Assembly (NCBI GenBank): GCA_036734385.1
Contig: DAIMYQ010000006.1
Span: 1 to 64,000 of the forward strand
Direction of reading: 5' to 3'
Source: JAAYPI01 sp036734385
GTDB lineage: Bacteria; Bacteroidota; Bacteroidia; Bacteroidales; Paludibacteraceae
DNA: 64,000 bases
The position numbers and the translations under genes are program-made. This document shows, in pieces, positions 33,993 to 43,388 of this stretch. The notes beneath the pieces are model-generated. The model made no database searches, was not told where the DNA came from, and saw only the letters and a program-made list of their open reading frames with translations. The first letter of the stretch is position 1; each line of letters opens with the position of its first letter.

Positions 33993-35789
33993 TTACTGAG
34001 TTCCTAGAAAATAGGAGCTTATTTTTTGTGCTTTCGATTTTCCAATTTCTTTTTCGAGTTCGTCCGGTGAAATTTCCTTAATTCGTTTCACGCTTTTATA
34101 TTTTTGCAACAAAAGGTGTTTTGTTTTTTCTCCGATGCCGTTAATTTTATCGAATTCGGATTCGATTTGTTGTTTGCTTCTTTTTTTTCTATGGAAAGTA
34201 ATTCCAAAACGGTGGGCTTCGTCTCGGAGTTGTTGGATAATTTTTAGGCTTTCCGATTTTTTATCCAAATACAGAGGAATAGGGTCGTTGGGGAAAAATA
34301 TTTCCTCCAAACGTTTGGCAATACCTATAATGGCAATTTCGTTTTCCAAATGTAGTTCTTGCAAAACCTTATAAGCAACCCCTAATTGGCCTTTCCCGCC
34401 ATCAACTACTATAAGCTGCGGCAATGGTTGTTTTTCCTCTAAAAGACGTTTATAGCGTCTGTAAATAACCTCTTGCATTGACTTAAAATCATCAGGTCCA
34501 ACGACTGTTTTAATATCAAAGTGTCTATAGTCTCTTTTGGCTGGTTTTGCTTTTTTAAAAACCACACAAGCAGCAACAGGATTTGTTCCTTGTATATTTG
34601 AGTTATCAAAACATTCAATCTGTATAGGCAATTTTTCTAAATGCAAATCTTGTTGTATTTGTTTCATAATGCGGAAGCTGCGTTGTTCCGGATTCAATTT
34701 TTCAGTTTGTTTTAACCGATCGAATTTGTATTGTAGTACATTTTTTTGTGATAATTCCAGTAATTTCTTTTTATCTCCCCGTTGCGGAATACTAAATAGA
34801 GCATCTTTTATTTTTCCTTCGGGAATAAACGGTACTAAAATTTCTTTTGCAGTGCTTTCAAAACGTTCGCGTATTTCTAAAATAGCTAAACCCAAAATTT
34901 CTTCTTTGGTTTCTTCTATCCGTTTTTTATATTCTATGGTATCTGCCTGAACAATGCATCCGTTGCTTATTTTCATGAAATTAATGAATACTTCTTGTTC
35001 ATTTTCTTCCATGCTAAAAACATCCAAATCCGTTATTTTTGGGTTTACCACTGTCCATTTAGCTTGGTAACTTTCCAATGCATCCAATTTTTTCTTTAAT
35101 GCATGAGCTTCTTCAAATTGGAGATTTTCGGCTAAAAGGTGTATTTCTTTCAGCAAATCGGCAGAAACCTGTTTAATGTTTCCTCGTATAATTTCCTTTA
35201 TTTGGGCAACATTGTGTAGATAATCTTCTTCCGCTTGCTTTCTTTCACAAGGTCCTTTGCAATTTTTGAGGTGATATTCCAGACAAACTTTATACTTTTT
35301 ATCGGATAAATTTTCTTCCGATAGATTTAAAGAGCAGGTTCTTATTTGGTACTCGTATTTGCAAAGTTCCAAAAGTGTTTTTAAGGTTGCCTGATGGGTA
35401 AAAGGTCCAAAATATTCCGAACCGTCTTTAATTAGTTTTCGTGTTTTAAATATTCTTGGGAAAGGCTCTTTTTTTACACAGATGTAAGGATATGTTTTAT
35501 CATCTTTGAGTAAAATATTGTATCGTGGTTGATATTGTTTTATTAAGTTATTTTCCAAGAGAAGAGCCTCTTCTTCGCTATCGACAACGGTATATTTTAT
35601 GTTAGCAATGTTTTTGACAAGGGTACTTGTCTTTATTGAAATTTGATTTTTATTGAAATAGGAAGAAACTCTTTTTTTTAGGTTCTTTGCCTTTCCTATG
35701 TAGATAATTTCTTGTGCTGAATTGAAATATTGATACACTCCCGGATCGGAAGGCAGTGCATCAATTATATTTTTCAAATAGGGAGACAT
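33993..35789 (-). CDS. uvrC: Excinuclease ABC subunit C
   Basis: A 598-residue UvrC, which makes both incisions in nucleotide-excision repair. The GIY-YIG domain opens with PGVYQYFNSAQEIIYIGKAKNLKKRV (17-42). The Cys cluster in the middle (CSLNL to CKGPCERKQ) may hold an Fe-S site. The UVR motif is at LQFEEAHALKKKLDALE. The RNase H-like domain has ECFDNSNIQGTNPVAACVVF and VVDGGKGQLG. Tandem HhH motifs end the protein (INGIGEKTKHLLL). It is the last gene of the spmAB-ybeY-mnmG-apt-uvrC run, 8 bp after apt. Confidence 0.96.
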   Translation of the reverse strand: MSPYLKNIIDALPSDPGVYQYFNSAQEIIYIGKAKNLKKRVSSYFNKNQISIKTSTLVKNIANIKYTVVDSEEEALLLENNLIKQYQPRYNILLKDDKTYPYICVKKEPFPRIFKTRKLIKDGSEYFGPFTHQATLKTLLELCKYEYQIRTCSLNLSEENLSDKKYKVCLEYHLKNCKGPCERKQAEEDYLHNVAQIKEIIRGNIKQVSADLLKEIHLLAENLQFEEAHALKKKLDALESYQAKWTVVNPKITDLDVFSMEENEQEVFINFMKISNGCIVQADTIEYKKRIEETKEEILGLAILEIRERFESTAKEILVPFIPEGKIKDALFSIPQRGDKKKLLELSQKNVLQYKFDRLKQTEKLNPEQRSFRIMKQIQQDLHLEKLPIQIECFDNSNIQGTNPVAACVVFKKAKPAKRDYRHFDIKTVVGPDDFKSMQEVIYRRYKRLLEEKQPLPQLIVVDGGKGQLGVAYKVLQELHLENEIAIIGIAKRLEEIFFPNDPIPLYLDKKSESLKIIQQLRDEAHRFGITFHRKKRSKQQIESEFDKINGIGEKTKHLLLQKYKSVKRIKEISPDELEKEIGKSKAQKISSYFLGTQ

Positions 35790-35797
35790 TAGTAGAA

Positions 35798-36322
35798 TTA
35801 AAAGTGCAATAAAGAATGAATTTCAATGTCACTATCAAAAGCTTTTCTTCCTTCAAGGTCGTCAAGTTCTATTAAGAAGTTTACATAGATTTTTTTTACA
35901 TTAAATTTCTTAACTAATTTGCAGGCTGCAGCCATTGTTCCACCTGTTGCCAAAAGATCGTCGTGCAAAAGGACAACGTCATCTTTTGTCAAAGCATCCT
36001 TGTGAAGTTCTATGGTGTCAATGCCATATTCTTTCGAATAACTTTCTTCAATGGTATCAGCGGGTAGTTTTCCTTTTTTTCTGATAGGGACAAATCCAAC
36101 TTTTAATCTGTTTCCCAAAATAGGAGCCATAATAAATCCGCGAGATTCAATGCCCAATACTTTTGTTATTCCTTTGCCTTTGTACATTTCGTACATTTCG
36201 TCTTCGAAATATTTCATGCAATCAGGGTCTTTGAAAGCAGTAGTTAGGTCTTTAAAAAGGATGCCTTTTCTAGGAAAATCAGGCACATCACGAATCATTT
36301 TTTTTACATCTTCTTCTCTCAT
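35798..36322 (-). CDS. apt: Adenine phosphoribosyltransferase
   Basis: From the ATG at 36322 the protein has 174 residues, the usual APT length. It salvages adenine to AMP with PRPP. DFPRKGILFKDLT near the start, GIESRGFI near 60 and the PRPP loop VVLLHDDLLATGGTMAAA near 117-134 are typical. An alternative GTG start at 36361 would lie inside the parS palindrome and add 13 residues (MEQNKHKPLLNTQ) that are not part of the conserved domain, so the ATG is preferred. It is likely co-transcribed with mnmG and uvrC. Confidence 0.94.
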   Translation of the reverse strand: MREEDVKKMIRDVPDFPRKGILFKDLTTAFKDPDCMKYFEDEMYEMYKGKGITKVLGIESRGFIMAPILGNRLKVGFVPIRKKGKLPADTIEESYSKEYGIDTIELHKDALTKDDVVLLHDDLLATGGTMAAACKLVKKFNVKKIYVNFLIELDDLEGRKAFDSDIEIHSLLHF

Positions 36323-36353
36323 TTGTGTGTTTAATAGAGGTTTATGTTTGTTT

Positions 36354-36369
36354 TGTTCCACGTGGAACA
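36354..36369. promoter_or_regulatory. Chromosomal parS site (ParB-binding palindrome)
   Basis: TGTTCCACGTGGAACA is a perfect 16-bp palindrome that matches the bacterial parS consensus TGTTnCACGTGnAACA in every fixed position. It lies in the short gap between mnmG and apt. mnmG (gidA) is an origin-proximal, parAB-linked gene in many bacteria. ParB would nucleate here for chromosome segregation. No parA or parB is in the window. Confidence 0.88.
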
Positions 36370-36376
36370 GTTTTAA

Positions 36377-38251
36377 TTATCTTCCCAAAAGTACCAGTAA
36401 AATATTTATATCGCTAGGCGAAACCCCGGAAATTCTTCCTGCTTGTGCAATGGTTTCAGGGTCAATCCTTGTAAGTTTTTGGCGTGCTTCTGTTGATAGG
36501 GATGCTATATTTTTGTAGTCAAATTTACCTTTTATTTTGATATTTTCCAAGCGTTGCAGTTTTTCGGCGATGAGCCGTTCTCGCGTAATGTAGCCTTCAT
36601 ATTTTACCGAAATTTCAACTTCTTCTTTTATTTCTTCTTTTCGAGTTGGAATTTTATCCGTTTCTTCTTTTAAAGCAGGAAGCACATCTTCCAATGATGC
36701 AAGAGTAATTTCCGGACGAAGAAGAAGATCTATTAACTTCGTTGTTTGTTTCAGCGGAGAACTATTTAAATGTTCCAATAGGGGATTTATCTCCAACGCT
36801 TTTACTGAGAAATTTTTAATGAAGTTTGTTATCTGGGCACAATATGCTTGCTTTTCTTTGAGTAGGGCATAGCGATTTTCCTTTGCCAATCCTAAATGAT
36901 AGGATTTTTCGGTCAATCGATTATCTGCATCATCTTGACGAAGTAAAATACGATATTCTGCACGAGAGGTAAACATTCGGTAAGGCTCATCGACACCTTT
37001 AGTTATTAAATCGTCTATCAATACACCAATATACGCTTCGTCTCTTTGTAACGTGAAGGGTTCTCCTCCTACACAATTAATATGAGCATTCATACCAGCA
37101 ATTAAACCTTGACCTGCGGCTTCTTCATAGCCTGTTGTTCCATTTATTTGTCCTGCAAAAAATAGATTTCTTATTAATTTTGTTTCCAGTGTTGCCAATA
37201 ACTGCGTTGGGTCAAAATAATCATACTCAATGGCATAGCCGGGTCTGAAAATATGAATATTTTTGAACGCCGGAATTTGTTGCAATGCGTTTATTTGAAT
37301 TTCCAATGGAAGAGAAGATGAAAATCCGTTTAAATAGTATTCGTTCGTTGTTTCTCCTTCGGGTTCCAAAAATAGTTGATGTTCTGTTTTATCGGCAAAA
37401 GTTACAATTTTTGTTTCTATACTTGGGCAATATCGTGGGCCGACACTTTTAATTTGTCCATTGTAAAGAGGGGAGTCTTTTAATCCGTTTCGCAGCACTT
37501 CGTGGACTTTTTCATTGGTGTAAAGCGTGTAGCAGGGGAGTTGTTTCAAGCTATGAGCAGGGGTATCGAGGTATGAAAATTTGTGAAAATCGTGTTCGCC
37601 ATTTTGTACGGATGTTTCACTAAAATCAACGCTTCTTGCGTCAATTCTTACGGGAGTTCCCGTTTTCATTCTTCCTTTCACAAAACCTAAACCGGCTAAT
37701 TGTTCTGTCAAACCAAAACTTGCAGGTTCAGATATTCGTCCTCCTTGAAGTTGAGTTTTTCCGATATGCAATAATCCATTTAAAAAAGTCCCGTTTGTCA
37801 GTACAACTGCTTTACAGAAAAATTCAACGTTCATGGTAGTTTTTACACCAACAACGGCACCATCTTTTACAATTAATTGGTTGACAGTATCTTGCCAAAT
37901 GTTCAAGTTAGTTGTTTTTTCAATAATTTCTCTCCATGTTCCGATAAATTTTACTCTGTCAGCCTGAGACCGAGGGCTCCACATAGCAGGACCTTTGGAA
38001 CGGTTCAGCATGCGGAATTGGATAGATGTTCTATCCGTCACAATACCGGTAAATCCGCCCAATGCATCAATTTCTCTAACTATTTGTCCTTTTGCAACTC
38101 CTCCAATTGCAGGATTACAACTCATTTGGGCAATCTTGTTCATATCCATGGTTATGAGCAAAGTGTTAGAACCCAAATTGGCTGAAGCACAAGCGGCTTC
38201 ACATCCGGCATGTCCTGCTCCTACAACGATTACATCGTAATTAAATTTCAT
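36377..38251 (-). CDS. mnmG: tRNA uridine-5-carboxymethylaminomethyl modification enzyme MnmG
   Basis: A 624-residue FAD protein that, with MnmE, modifies the wobble uridine of several tRNAs. The dinucleotide motif GAGHAGCEAACASA starts near residue 12. NPAIGGVAKGQIVREIDALGG near 47, TGTFLNG near 152 and GQINGTTGYEEAAGQG near 368 are MnmG signatures. The C-terminal helical domain with GYITRE and ISGVSPSDINILL is intact. It lies 3 bp after ybeY, and the parS palindrome follows its stop codon by 7 bp. Confidence 0.97.
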   Translation of the reverse strand: MKFNYDVIVVGAGHAGCEAACASANLGSNTLLITMDMNKIAQMSCNPAIGGVAKGQIVREIDALGGFTGIVTDRTSIQFRMLNRSKGPAMWSPRSQADRVKFIGTWREIIEKTTNLNIWQDTVNQLIVKDGAVVGVKTTMNVEFFCKAVVLTNGTFLNGLLHIGKTQLQGGRISEPASFGLTEQLAGLGFVKGRMKTGTPVRIDARSVDFSETSVQNGEHDFHKFSYLDTPAHSLKQLPCYTLYTNEKVHEVLRNGLKDSPLYNGQIKSVGPRYCPSIETKIVTFADKTEHQLFLEPEGETTNEYYLNGFSSSLPLEIQINALQQIPAFKNIHIFRPGYAIEYDYFDPTQLLATLETKLIRNLFFAGQINGTTGYEEAAGQGLIAGMNAHINCVGGEPFTLQRDEAYIGVLIDDLITKGVDEPYRMFTSRAEYRILLRQDDADNRLTEKSYHLGLAKENRYALLKEKQAYCAQITNFIKNFSVKALEINPLLEHLNSSPLKQTTKLIDLLLRPEITLASLEDVLPALKEETDKIPTRKEEIKEEVEISVKYEGYITRERLIAEKLQRLENIKIKGKFDYKNIASLSTEARQKLTRIDPETIAQAGRISGVSPSDINILLVLLGR

Positions 38252-38254
38252 CTT

Positions 38255-38689
38255 TTATTTTTCTTCTTGGCTATTGGCGAATACCAATAAAGCTTTGTTT
38301 TCCGCTTCTCGCATTTGTTTTTCTTCTTTCGGTTCTTTGTCTTTCAGACCGCAGAGATGTAGTATGCCGTGAATGATAATTCGTGCCATTTCATCCTCAT
38401 ATTTAGTCTTATATTCTTCCGAATTGCTTTTAACGGTATCTACGCTAATAAAAATATCTCCTGCTATTATATTGTCTTCCGAATAATCAAAAGTAATAAT
38501 GTCTGTGTAATAATCGTGATGTAAATATTCGTTGTTTACTTCTAATATTTTCTTGTCAGAACAAAAAATATAGCCGATTTCACCAATATTTTTACCATAT
38601 TCTTTGGCAATAGCTTTTATCCAATTGGTAATTTTTCTTTTAGGTATTTTTGGACTTTTTACGTCTTCAGCAAAAAAATGAATAGGCAT
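38255..38689 (-). CDS. ybeY: Endoribonuclease YbeY (rRNA maturation)
   Basis: A 144-residue metalloprotein of the UPF0054 family, involved in 16S rRNA 3'-end maturation and ribosome quality control. The expected metal motif HGxLHLxGxDH appears as HGILHLCGLKD (near residue 111). The first two His are kept, and the third ligand position is Asp. NNEYLHHDYYTDIITFDYS near 51-69 is the other conserved block. The change may be a lineage trait, since Asp can bind metal. It sits between the spmAB gene and mnmG. Confidence 0.92.
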   Translation of the reverse strand: MPIHFFAEDVKSPKIPKRKITNWIKAIAKEYGKNIGEIGYIFCSDKKILEVNNEYLHHDYYTDIITFDYSEDNIIAGDIFISVDTVKSNSEEYKTKYEDEMARIIIHGILHLCGLKDKEPKEEKQMREAENKALLVFANSQEEK

Positions 38690-38719
38690 TGTTTTTGTAT
38701 TTAGATTAAGAATAAATTT

Positions 38720-39955
38720 TTAAGTAAAAAATAGATAAGCTACAGTAATAGCAGCGATGATACCACCTAAATCTGCGATTAAACCGGCAGCTATTGCATA
38801 ACGTGTTTTCTTAATTCCTACAGATCCAAAATAAAGTGCAATGATATAAAATGTTGTATCGGCAGCTCCTTGGAACAAACAAGAAAGTTTTCCGACAAAT
38901 GAATCCGGTCCATACGTTTTCATTGCTTCTACCATCATGGCTTTTGCTCCACTTCCACTTAACGGTTTCATGAATGCAGTCGGCAAAGCTCCGATGAATT
39001 CGGTTTTATCTGTAAATAGTAAAACAAATTTTTCGATACCCAATATCAACAGGTCCATCGCTCCGGATGCTCTAAAAACAGATATACCGACCAACATTCC
39101 GACCATGTAAGGCATAACTTTTATGGATGTTTCAAACCCTGATTTAGCTCCTTCGATAAAAGCTTCAAAGACATTGACTTTTTTATAGACAGCTCCTGCC
39201 ATAAAGGAAATGATAATTATTAACAGTAACGAATTGCTGAAAACATTAGAAAAGGTTATCATTTCATCCTTTGGAAGGGTTGACATATATCCGATTAATA
39301 GTGCAATAGCCAATGTAATTCCTCCGAGCCAAAGAAGAACCGTTTTGTTAAATAGGTTTAGTTTTTGTTTTATTCCTACAAACAAAATAGCAGTGAGTGT
39401 GGAGACATAGGTTGATATAAGCAATGGAACGAAAACATCGGTAGGGTTGGCGGCTCCCAAAATCGAGCGTTGTGCTAAAATAGCAATCGGAATTAATGTC
39501 AATCCGGAAGTATTAAGTGCCAAAAACATAATTTGAGCATTCGAAGCAACTTCTTTTTTAGGGTTTAAGTCTTGCAAACTTTGCATAGCTTTTAGGCCCA
39601 AAGGTGTTGCGGCATTATCTAATCCCAACATATTGGCAGAAAAATTCATTAAAAGTTGTCCGTTAGCGGGATGGTTTTTGGGAATTTCGGGGAAAAGCTT
39701 TGAAAAAAATGGTCCGACAATACGAGAAAGAAAGTTGATTGCTCCGGCTTTTTCTCCTATGCTCATAAATCCAAGCCAAAGAGTCATTACGCCGGCAAGA
39801 GGCAACGCTATATCCATCACGGCAAACTTGGACATATCAAACGTACTTGTTATAATACGCTGAAAAACGTCAATGTCTTGAAAAACAACAGCTTGTATAA
39901 TGGCTACAACAAAACCGACCAAAAAAAAGCCTACCCAAATGTAGTTTAAAACCAT
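38720..39955 (-). CDS. Fused SpmA-SpmB-type membrane protein (nucleoside-recognition/Gate domains)
   Basis: From the ATG at 39955 the protein has 411 residues and about ten membrane helices, with two Gate (nucleoside-recognition) domains. The first half has NFSANMLGLDNAATPLGLKAM near 105, typical of SpmA. The second has GLDLLILG-like helices and KPLSGSGAKAMMVEAM near 330, typical of SpmB. The two are separate spore-maturation genes in Firmicutes but are fused here, in a non-sporulating lineage where the role is unknown. The longer frame's TTG at 39979 lies within the -7 box. It is the first gene of the run to uvrC. Confidence 0.88.
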   Translation of the reverse strand: MVLNYIWVGFFLVGFVVAIIQAVVFQDIDVFQRIITSTFDMSKFAVMDIALPLAGVMTLWLGFMSIGEKAGAINFLSRIVGPFFSKLFPEIPKNHPANGQLLMNFSANMLGLDNAATPLGLKAMQSLQDLNPKKEVASNAQIMFLALNTSGLTLIPIAILAQRSILGAANPTDVFVPLLISTYVSTLTAILFVGIKQKLNLFNKTVLLWLGGITLAIALLIGYMSTLPKDEMITFSNVFSNSLLLIIIISFMAGAVYKKVNVFEAFIEGAKSGFETSIKVMPYMVGMLVGISVFRASGAMDLLILGIEKFVLLFTDKTEFIGALPTAFMKPLSGSGAKAMMVEAMKTYGPDSFVGKLSCLFQGAADTTFYIIALYFGSVGIKKTRYAIAAGLIADLGGIIAAITVAYLFFT

Positions 39956-39976
39956 AATATTCCAGTATTTAACCGA

Positions 39977-39984
39977 CAAAGGTA
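39977..39984 (-). promoter_or_regulatory. -7 promoter box of the spmAB-ybeY-mnmG-apt-uvrC run
   Basis: TACCTTTG on the minus strand matches TAnnTTTG and lies 22 nt upstream of the ATG at 39955. It is the only good promoter seen ahead of this five-gene unit. Confidence 0.6.
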
Positions 39985-40111
39985 AAAAATAAAGGTCTGT
40001 TTATAATTATTTTTTCTAAAATTTTATTTTTCAGACAGGTAAGTGGTTTTCCTGTCGATTAAAGTTGCAAGTTTTTCATTTTTTTTAATGTAGTAGTTTA
40101 TAAAAAATAAA

Positions 40112-40119
40112 TACCTTTG
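40112..40119 (+). promoter_or_regulatory. -7 promoter box of the djlA-like gene
   Basis: TACCTTTG matches TAnnTTTG and ends 23 nt before the ATG at 40143. Confidence 0.55.
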
Positions 40120-40142
40120 TTTGACAGTAAAATAAATATCTT

Positions 40143-40901
40143 ATGGGATTTCTTGGTGGGTTTTTAGGGGGAGCTTTGGGTTGGTCTATTGGTGGGCCGA
40201 TTGGCGGCATTATAGGTTTTTTATTAGGTTCTGCATTTACCGCGAAATCAATATCAGGATCTACTACGGCTACTACACAAGGAGATTTTAAAGTAAGTCT
40301 TTTGATACTGATTGCCACTATCATGAAAGCTGATGGGACACCCACAAAAAGAGAATTGCAGGAAGTGAAAAACTTTTTGGTTGCGAATTTTGGTGAGGAA
40401 GGTGCTTTAGAGGCGTTACAGATGCTCAAAAAGATTTTGGATCAGAATTACGACTATAAGAGCGTTTGTTTGCAGATAAACGCAAGCCTTAATTATTCTT
40501 CCAAGTTGGAATTGCTGCATTTGCTTTTCAAGATTTCTTGCTCTGATGAATTGACTACGAACGAATTAGTACTGCTGCGACAAATGTCTTCATTGATGGG
40601 TATTTCTTCCGTCGATTTTGATTCCCTAAGGGCTGTTTACGACCAAGCTACCGGAAGAAATGGCTATAGAACTCGCACTATAAGTTCAAAAGAAGAATTG
40701 GAATTGGCTTTTCAAATACTTGAAATAAAACCCGATGCCCCTGAAGCTGAAATCAAAAAGGCGTATCGTCGTATGGCTATGAAATATCACCCGGATAAAG
40801 TCAATAACTTGGGAGAGGACATAAAGAAAACGGCCACAGAAAAGTTCCGAGCGGTTAACAATGCCTATGAAACGATAAAGAAGGCACAAGGATTTGCTTA
40901 A
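40143..40901 (+). CDS. DjlA-like J-domain co-chaperone with TerB domain
   Basis: A 252-residue protein. The N-terminus is glycine-rich and hydrophobic (MGFLGGFLGGALGWSIGGP, residues 1-32), resembling the membrane segment of DjlA. A TerB-like helical domain covers about 50-165 (LILIATIMKADGTPTKRELQEV). A C-terminal J domain follows (about 185-250), with LEIKPDAPEAEIKKAYRRMA and the essential HPD in KYHPDKV. It should stimulate an Hsp70 at the inner membrane. It stands alone; a 277-bp gap to rnr follows. Confidence 0.88.
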   Translation: MGFLGGFLGGALGWSIGGPIGGIIGFLLGSAFTAKSISGSTTATTQGDFKVSLLILIATIMKADGTPTKRELQEVKNFLVANFGEEGALEALQMLKKILDQNYDYKSVCLQINASLNYSSKLELLHLLFKISCSDELTTNELVLLRQMSSLMGISSVDFDSLRAVYDQATGRNGYRTRTISSKEELELAFQILEIKPDAPEAEIKKAYRRMAMKYHPDKVNNLGEDIKKTATEKFRAVNNAYETIKKAQGFA

Positions 40902-41178
40902 TCTCATTTTCCCAAAAACAGGTTATTTTTCTGTAACATCTTTTCAATGCAAACAAAAAGATGAGTTAGAAGAAAAATTTTATAACTCAGCACCGGAGCA
41001 ACAAATAATGGCTTGAAATCTTTGTATTTAGTTGCATAAATCGTTTTTTCTAAAATCCTCCATTTTAAACCAAACAAATTCCAAGAAAAATAAATACCTT
41101 TGTCTCACTACGCGTCGAAAAATACGTCGGTGCCAACGAATCAAAAAGCGACGGCTTTAATCTCATAAAAAGCTCAAT
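40902..41178 (+). promoter_or_regulatory. Intergenic region with the rnr promoter
   Basis: The only clear signal is TACCTTTG at 41095-41102, a -7 box that gives rnr a leader of about 70 nt. An 8-bp inverted repeat CATCTTTT/AAAAGATG (40937-40963) has no T run and is not called a terminator. Nothing else was recognised. Confidence 0.5.
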
Positions 41179-43284
41179 ATGAAAAAGAACGAAGTATTTT
41201 CTGCAATAACCGCTGTTTTTAAACAATCTCCCAATAAGTTGTTTAATTACAAGCAGATGGCTGCTGCCATAGGTGCAAAATCTCAGTCCGAAAAGGCACT
41301 TGTAATGCAACGTCTGAAAGAAATGGCAGAACAGGGTTTACTTGATGAAAGTGAAAAAGGAAAGTTTAGGTTTACCTCGCGAAGCAAATTCGTTGTCGGA
41401 ATTATCGACAAGAATAATAATGCAAAAATGCAGCTTATTCCCGAAGACGGTGGTGAAAAAATATTTATTGCCGATAGGAATGCTAATCGTGCGATGAAAA
41501 ATGATACGGTCAAAGTGCTTTTGTATGCCCACCGTAAAAATCGCCAACCCGAAGGAGAAGTTGTTGAAATTTTGAAAAGAGCTCGCGAAACTTTTGTCGG
41601 AGTTTTATCCTTGCGAAATAATTTGGGCTTTGTTATCGTCGATAACAGAATATTGAGCAATGATATTTTTATTCCGTTGGACAAATTGAACGGAGCAAAA
41701 GATGGTCAAAAAGTACTCGTAAAAATGACGGATTGGCCTTCTAATGCAAAAAATCCGTTTGGCGAAATAGTGGATGTTTTTGGTGATGTAGGAAATAATA
41801 CGGCTGAGATGCATGCTATTTTGGCTGAATTTGGATTGCCATATTCCTATCCTCCGGAATTGGAAAAACTTGCCGATGAAATCGACCCGAATATCACCAA
41901 CGAAGAAGTTGGCAAGCGTCTTGATATGCGGTCAATTACAACGTTTACAATAGACCCGCGGGATGCTAAGGATTTTGATGATGCCCTGTCGTATCGGAAA
42001 CTCGAAAATGGTAATTACGAAGTTGGTGTACACATTGCCGATGTGACTCACTATGTGATGCCCAGAACAGATATTGACAAGGAAGGCTACAATAGAGCGA
42101 CCTCTGTTTATTTGGTAGACAGAACCGTACCCATGTTGCCCGAAAAAATATCCAATCAAATTTGCTCTCTTCGTCCTGATGAAGATAAATTGACTTATTC
42201 CGTTATTTTTGAGTTGAATGAAGAAGCTGAAATCGTTCATTTTAAAATTAAAAGAACGGTTATTCGTTCTAATCGTCGTTTTACCTACGAAGAAGCTCAA
42301 AATATCATTGAAACAAAACAAGGCGATTTGGCTGAGGAAATATTACAACTTGATAAGCTTGCCAAAATATTACGCAAAAAACGTTTTGAAAAAGGAGCTA
42401 TTTCTTTCGACCGTTTTGAAGTTCGTTTCGAAATAGATGAACACGGAAAACCGTTGAGTGTTTATTTTAAAGAGGCAAAAGATTCCAATAAATTGATAGA
42501 AGAATTTATGCTTCTTGCCAACAGAACGGTTGCAGAACATATCGGAATGGTACCTAAAGGAAAAAATCCGAAAACATTTGTGTATCGTATTCACGATGAA
42601 CCTGACCAACAGAAATTGGCAACTTTTTCCCAATTCATCAAAAGATTTGGTTATAAGTTAAAACTTTCCGGAAAGAAAAAAGAAATGGCCGGAGAAATCA
42701 ACCACTTGCTGGATGAGGTAGTTGGCAAAAAGGAACAAAATCTCATCGAAACGCTTGCTGTTCGTTCTATGGCAAAAGCCATTTATTCTACCGAAAACAT
42801 TGGGCATTATGGATTGTCTTTCGATTATTATACGCATTTCACATCGCCTATTCGTCGCTATCCGGATATGATGGTACATCGTTTGCTTACCCAGTACGAT
42901 GAAGGTGGAGCCGGTGTAAATAAAGAACAATACGAAGAATTTTGTGAACACTGTTCTTCTCGTGAGCAATTGGCTGCGTCTGCCGAACGTGCTTCTATCA
43001 AGTACAAGCAAGTAGAGTTTATGAGTGACAAGGTTGGTCAAGTGTTTGATGGCGTTATTTCCGGTGTTACCGAATGGGGTATTTACGTGGAAATAGTTTC
43101 GAATAAATGTGAAGGAATGATTCCTATTCGCGATTTGGAAGATGATTATTATACCTACGACGATAAAAATTATTGCCTAATCGGATCTCGTCACCATAAA
43201 AAGTACCAATTGGGAGATGAAATTTCGGTGTTGGTGGCTCGTGCCAATTTAGAGAAAAAACAGCTTGATTTTGTCATAGCCTGA
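41179..43284 (+). CDS. rnr: Ribonuclease R
   Basis: A 701-residue RNase II-family 3'-to-5' exonuclease. A winged-helix start (about 1-70) is followed by two cold-shock-like OB folds (about 70-230). The RNB catalytic domain opens with TIDPRDAKDFDDALS near 256, which holds the metal-binding aspartates, and contains HYGLSFDYYTHFTSPIRRYPD near 540. The S1 domain ends the protein (about 615-700). There is no basic C-terminal tail as in E. coli RNase R. It degrades structured RNA and takes part in rRNA quality control. Its own -7 box is at 41095-41102. Confidence 0.96.
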   Translation: MKKNEVFSAITAVFKQSPNKLFNYKQMAAAIGAKSQSEKALVMQRLKEMAEQGLLDESEKGKFRFTSRSKFVVGIIDKNNNAKMQLIPEDGGEKIFIADRNANRAMKNDTVKVLLYAHRKNRQPEGEVVEILKRARETFVGVLSLRNNLGFVIVDNRILSNDIFIPLDKLNGAKDGQKVLVKMTDWPSNAKNPFGEIVDVFGDVGNNTAEMHAILAEFGLPYSYPPELEKLADEIDPNITNEEVGKRLDMRSITTFTIDPRDAKDFDDALSYRKLENGNYEVGVHIADVTHYVMPRTDIDKEGYNRATSVYLVDRTVPMLPEKISNQICSLRPDEDKLTYSVIFELNEEAEIVHFKIKRTVIRSNRRFTYEEAQNIIETKQGDLAEEILQLDKLAKILRKKRFEKGAISFDRFEVRFEIDEHGKPLSVYFKEAKDSNKLIEEFMLLANRTVAEHIGMVPKGKNPKTFVYRIHDEPDQQKLATFSQFIKRFGYKLKLSGKKKEMAGEINHLLDEVVGKKEQNLIETLAVRSMAKAIYSTENIGHYGLSFDYYTHFTSPIRRYPDMMVHRLLTQYDEGGAGVNKEQYEEFCEHCSSREQLAASAERASIKYKQVEFMSDKVGQVFDGVISGVTEWGIYVEIVSNKCEGMIPIRDLEDDYYTYDDKNYCLIGSRHHKKYQLGDEISVLVARANLEKKQLDFVIA

Positions 43285-43354
43285 AAAAGCCATATTTTAA
43301 AGTTTTTTAAACGCTGTCAAGGCTCGAAAAGTCAATTTGTTGCATTTAATTTTT

Positions 43355-43362
43355 TACTTTTG
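43355..43362 (+). promoter_or_regulatory. -7 promoter box of the dut operon
   Basis: TACTTTTG matches TAnnTTTG and lies 26 nt upstream of the dut ATG. The nearest TTTG (43336-43339) is only 15 nt away, so the -33 element is unclear. Confidence 0.55.
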
Positions 43363-43388
43363 CACCACTCTTTTTTTTACATAAAAAC

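Noticed and set aside
36323..36361. GTG start for apt giving 13 extra residues
   Set aside because: The GTG lies within the parS palindrome, the added residues are outside the conserved domain, and the ATG at 36322 gives the normal family length.
40937..40963. Inverted repeat CATCTTTT/AAAAGATG after the DjlA-like gene, as a terminator
   Set aside because: The stem is short and AT-rich and has no T run after it.
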